Origin: Candidatus Goldiibacteriota bacterium
GTDB taxonomy: Bacteria > Oederibacteriota > PGYV01 > DSYL01
Assembly: GCA_026418955.1 (NCBI GenBank)
Contig: JAOAAI010000075.1
Location: forward strand, 1-7,320
DNA: 7,320 nt
Reading direction: 5' to 3'
The notes beneath the pieces are model-generated. The model did not search any database. It was not told the DNA's origin and saw only the letters and a program-made list of their open reading frames with translations. Positions within the stretch are counted from its first letter, which is position 1. Each line of letters opens with the position of its first letter. The position numbers were made by a program, and so were the translations under genes. Shown piece by piece: positions 5,519 through 7,320 of the stretch.

Positions 5519-7121
5519 AATCAAATGTTTTTTAGCCCAGATAAATACAACCGTAGGTGACATAGAGGGTAATACAAAAAAAATAATCAATTTGATTAAA
5601 GAAGCTAGAAATAATGATTGCGATTTGATAATTTTCCCTGAACTTACAATAACAGGTTATCCACCGGAAGATCTGTTACTAAAAGATAATTTTATTAAAA
5701 ATAATATTAGTGCTTTAAAAAAAATAACTAGTTACACAGAAAATATTTCTGCTGTTGTTGGCTTTGTATATAAAAAAGATAAAAAGAGATACAATTCTGC
5801 TGCTTTTTTGCAGGATGGAAAAATAAAAAATATTTATCATAAAATTTATCTTCCCAATTACAGTGTTTTTGATGAAAAAAGATATTTTGAGTCTGGTGAT
5901 AGAAATGTAATTGTTGATATAGGCAATAAAAAATTTGCCTTAACAGTTTGTGAAGACTTATGGGTAGAAAATTTATATCTTCAAAAAATAAAAAAAAGAA
6001 TAAATTACATTATAAATATAAGTGCATCTCCTTATTATATGCAAAAATGGAAAGAACGTTTTAAAATTTTTAGAAAAAAAGCAATTAATTATAAAACAGG
6101 TATTTTATTTTGCAATTTAATAGGTGGTCAGGATGAACTTGTTTTTGATGGTCATTCTTTTGTTATGAACAAAAAAGGCAATGTTATATTGCAGGGTGCT
6201 CAATTCAAAGAAGATAATATAATTTTTGAACTTGATGGAGAAAATAAAAATATTATTATGGAATATAATCCATTATCAAAGGTTGAAGAAGTTTATGAAG
6301 CGTTGAAGCTTGGGACTCTTGATTATATCAGAAAAAATGGATTTAAAAAAGTTGTTATTGGTTTAAGTGGTGGTATTGATTCTGCGCTGGTTGCCACCAT
6401 TGCGGTTGATATATTAGGCAAAGAAAATGTCAAACTCATTTTTATGCCAACAAAGTATACTTCAAAGATGTCATTTGGTGATGTAAAGAAACTTAGCGAA
6501 AATTTAGGTGTTGATTTAACAGTTATATCAATTCAGAATATATTTGATTTATATTTAAATGAGCTTAAAGAATTTTTTAAAGAAACAAAACCCGATATTA
6601 CAGAAGAAAATTTACAAGCAAGGATAAGAGGTAATATACTGATGGCTTTTTCAAATAAATTTAATTATCTTGTTTTGACCACTGGAAATAAAAGTGAAAT
6701 GTCAACAGGTTATGCAACTTTGTATGGGGATATGGCTGGTGGTTTTGCTGTGTTAAAAGATGTTCCAAAGACACTTGTATATGAAATAGCGCGGTTGATA
6801 AATAAAAAAGCTGGTTATGATAGAATACCAGAGAATATTTTGAAAAAAGCACCGACAGCTGAATTGAAATACAATCAAAAAGATCAGGATACATTACCAC
6901 CTTATGAATTACTTGATAGAATAATTGAAGATTACATAGAAAAAGATAAAACATATACTGATTTGAAAAATAAATATGACAGGGAAATTTTAAAAAAAGT
7001 AATAAGAATGATAGATTTGAGTGAATATAAGAGGAGACAATCGCCACCAGGAGTAAAAATTACCCCAAAAGCATTTGGGAAAGACAGGAGAATGCCAATA
7101 ACGAATAAATATATTCAATGA
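5508..7121 (+). CDS. nadE: Glutamine-dependent NAD+ synthetase
   Basis: A 537-residue two-domain enzyme catalysing the last step of NAD biosynthesis: deamido-NAD is adenylated by ATP, then amidated with ammonia released from glutamine. The N-terminal nitrilase-type amidase domain (about 1-255) has its triad: E45 (FPELTITGYPPEDLL), K112 (YHKIYLPNYSVFDE) and C148 (TVCEDLW). GGQDELVFDGHSF (206-218) is a further family signature. The C-terminal synthetase domain has the pyrophosphate-binding loop GLSGGIDSA (285-293), ARIRGN (371-376), TGNKSE (392-397), GDMAGGFAVLKDVPK (407-421), KAPTAEL (447-453) and the closing RRQSPPG to DRRMPITNKY region (509-535). All catalytic elements are intact, and the length is usual for the shorter bacterial glutamine-dependent form. 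The ATG lies inside the end of the acyl-CoA synthetase gene with only weak AAAAGA upstream, so translation is likely coupled. Confidence 0.95.
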   Translation: MKDKIKCFLAQINTTVGDIEGNTKKIINLIKEARNNDCDLIIFPELTITGYPPEDLLLKDNFIKNNISALKKITSYTENISAVVGFVYKKDKKRYNSAAFLQDGKIKNIYHKIYLPNYSVFDEKRYFESGDRNVIVDIGNKKFALTVCEDLWVENLYLQKIKKRINYIINISASPYYMQKWKERFKIFRKKAINYKTGILFCNLIGGQDELVFDGHSFVMNKKGNVILQGAQFKEDNIIFELDGENKNIIMEYNPLSKVEEVYEALKLGTLDYIRKNGFKKVVIGLSGGIDSALVATIAVDILGKENVKLIFMPTKYTSKMSFGDVKKLSENLGVDLTVISIQNIFDLYLNELKEFFKETKPDITEENLQARIRGNILMAFSNKFNYLVLTTGNKSEMSTGYATLYGDMAGGFAVLKDVPKTLVYEIARLINKKAGYDRIPENILKKAPTAELKYNQKDQDTLPPYELLDRIIEDYIEKDKTYTDLKNKYDREILKKVIRMIDLSEYKRRQSPPGVKITPKAFGKDRRMPITNKYIQ

Positions 7122-7137
7122 ATTTAAAAAAATGAAT

Positions 7138-7143
7138 TGAGGT
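7138..7143 (+). promoter_or_regulatory. Ribosome binding site TGAGGT for the DUF523 gene
   Basis: GAGGT ends 4 bases before ATG 7148, in the 26-base gap after the NAD synthetase stop. It fixes the start of the truncated gene and supports its being a real co-transcribed third gene. Confidence 0.6.
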
Positions 7144-7147
7144 AAAT

Positions 7148-7320
7148 ATGATTTTAATAAGTGCATGTTTATGTGGAGTAAATTGCAGACATGATGGTTG
7201 TATTATAGAAAATGAAAAATTACAGAAATTGGTAAGTCAAAGAAAGGCACTACCTCTTTGTCCAGAAGTTTTAGGTGGCAGAAGTGTTCCAAGAGAGCCA
7301 GCAGAGATAGTTGGTGGTAG
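7148..7320 (+). CDS. DUF523 family protein (TudS/YbbK-like), N-terminal part
   Basis: The first 57 residues of a gene cut by the window end. The opening ISACLCGVNCRHDG (4-17), then LPLCPEVLGG (35-44) and PREPAEI (48-54), is the signature of the DUF523 family. One bacterial member, the thiouracil desulfidase TudS, is an Fe-S enzyme that removes sulfur from 2-thiouracil. C7, C13 and C38 occupy the invariant positions expected to hold the cluster. C9 and C18 are additional cysteines not required by the family. Whether this protein is a desulfidase or one of the uncharacterised DUF523 proteins cannot be decided here, and any C-terminal fusion lies beyond the window. It follows the NAD synthetase by 26 bases with its own good ribosome binding site, so it is probably the third gene of that unit. 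Confidence 0.88.
   Translation, partial: MILISACLCGVNCRHDGCIIENEKLQKLVSQRKALPLCPEVLGGRSVPREPAEIVGG

Noticed and set aside
6661..7047. Antisense 128-codon frame inside the NAD synthetase
   Set aside because: It lies wholly opposite the conserved synthetase domain, and its product has no recognisable domain.

Overview
This is an AT-rich bacterial window (roughly 30 % G+C by eye) with every recognisable gene on the + strand. Gene starts are bacterial in type: there is a textbook GAGGAGG ribosome binding site before the acyl-CoA synthetase, and two sigma-70-like promoters are readable. The gene set is a single-chain glutamine-dependent NAD synthetase, an HD-domain dGTPase, an AMP-forming acyl-CoA synthetase, a radical SAM enzyme with extra cysteines and a DUF523/TudS-type Fe-S protein. 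This suits an anaerobic or microaerophilic bacterium, either a low-GC Firmicute-like lineage or an uncultivated candidate phylum. The sequence alone does not settle the taxon. I see no phage, transposon, CRISPR or tRNA signature.

Layout. Positions 1-260 hold the 3' end of an ABC-2-type transporter permease. Positions 261-458 are a very AT-rich spacer with a good promoter (TTGACA at 291, extended -10 at 311-319) and two AT-only inverted repeats. A first transcription unit follows: a 381-residue protein with a long charged helix and an unrecognised C-terminal domain (459-1604), a dGTPase-family HD hydrolase (1621-2823), and an orphan radical SAM protein with a cysteine-rich C-terminus (2832-3884). 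Its genes are 16 and 8 bases apart. A 107-base gap carries a second candidate promoter (TTGACT at 3931). The second unit is a long-chain-type acyl-CoA synthetase (3992-5518), glutamine-dependent NAD+ synthetase (5508-7121, overlapping by 11 bases), and the start of a DUF523 protein (from 7148, cut by the window end).

How the genes fit together. The second unit is metabolic: fatty-acid activation and the last step of NAD biosynthesis, both forming AMP and pyrophosphate, then a small Fe-S protein of the thiouracil-desulfurase family. The first unit is less conventional. A nucleotide-pool enzyme sits between a helical scaffold-like protein of unknown role and a radical SAM enzyme of unknown substrate. 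Those two unknown proteins are the least explained parts of the window. No complete new system can be claimed from the sequence; the most defensible leads are the C-terminal domain of the helical protein and the cysteine pattern of the radical SAM enzyme.
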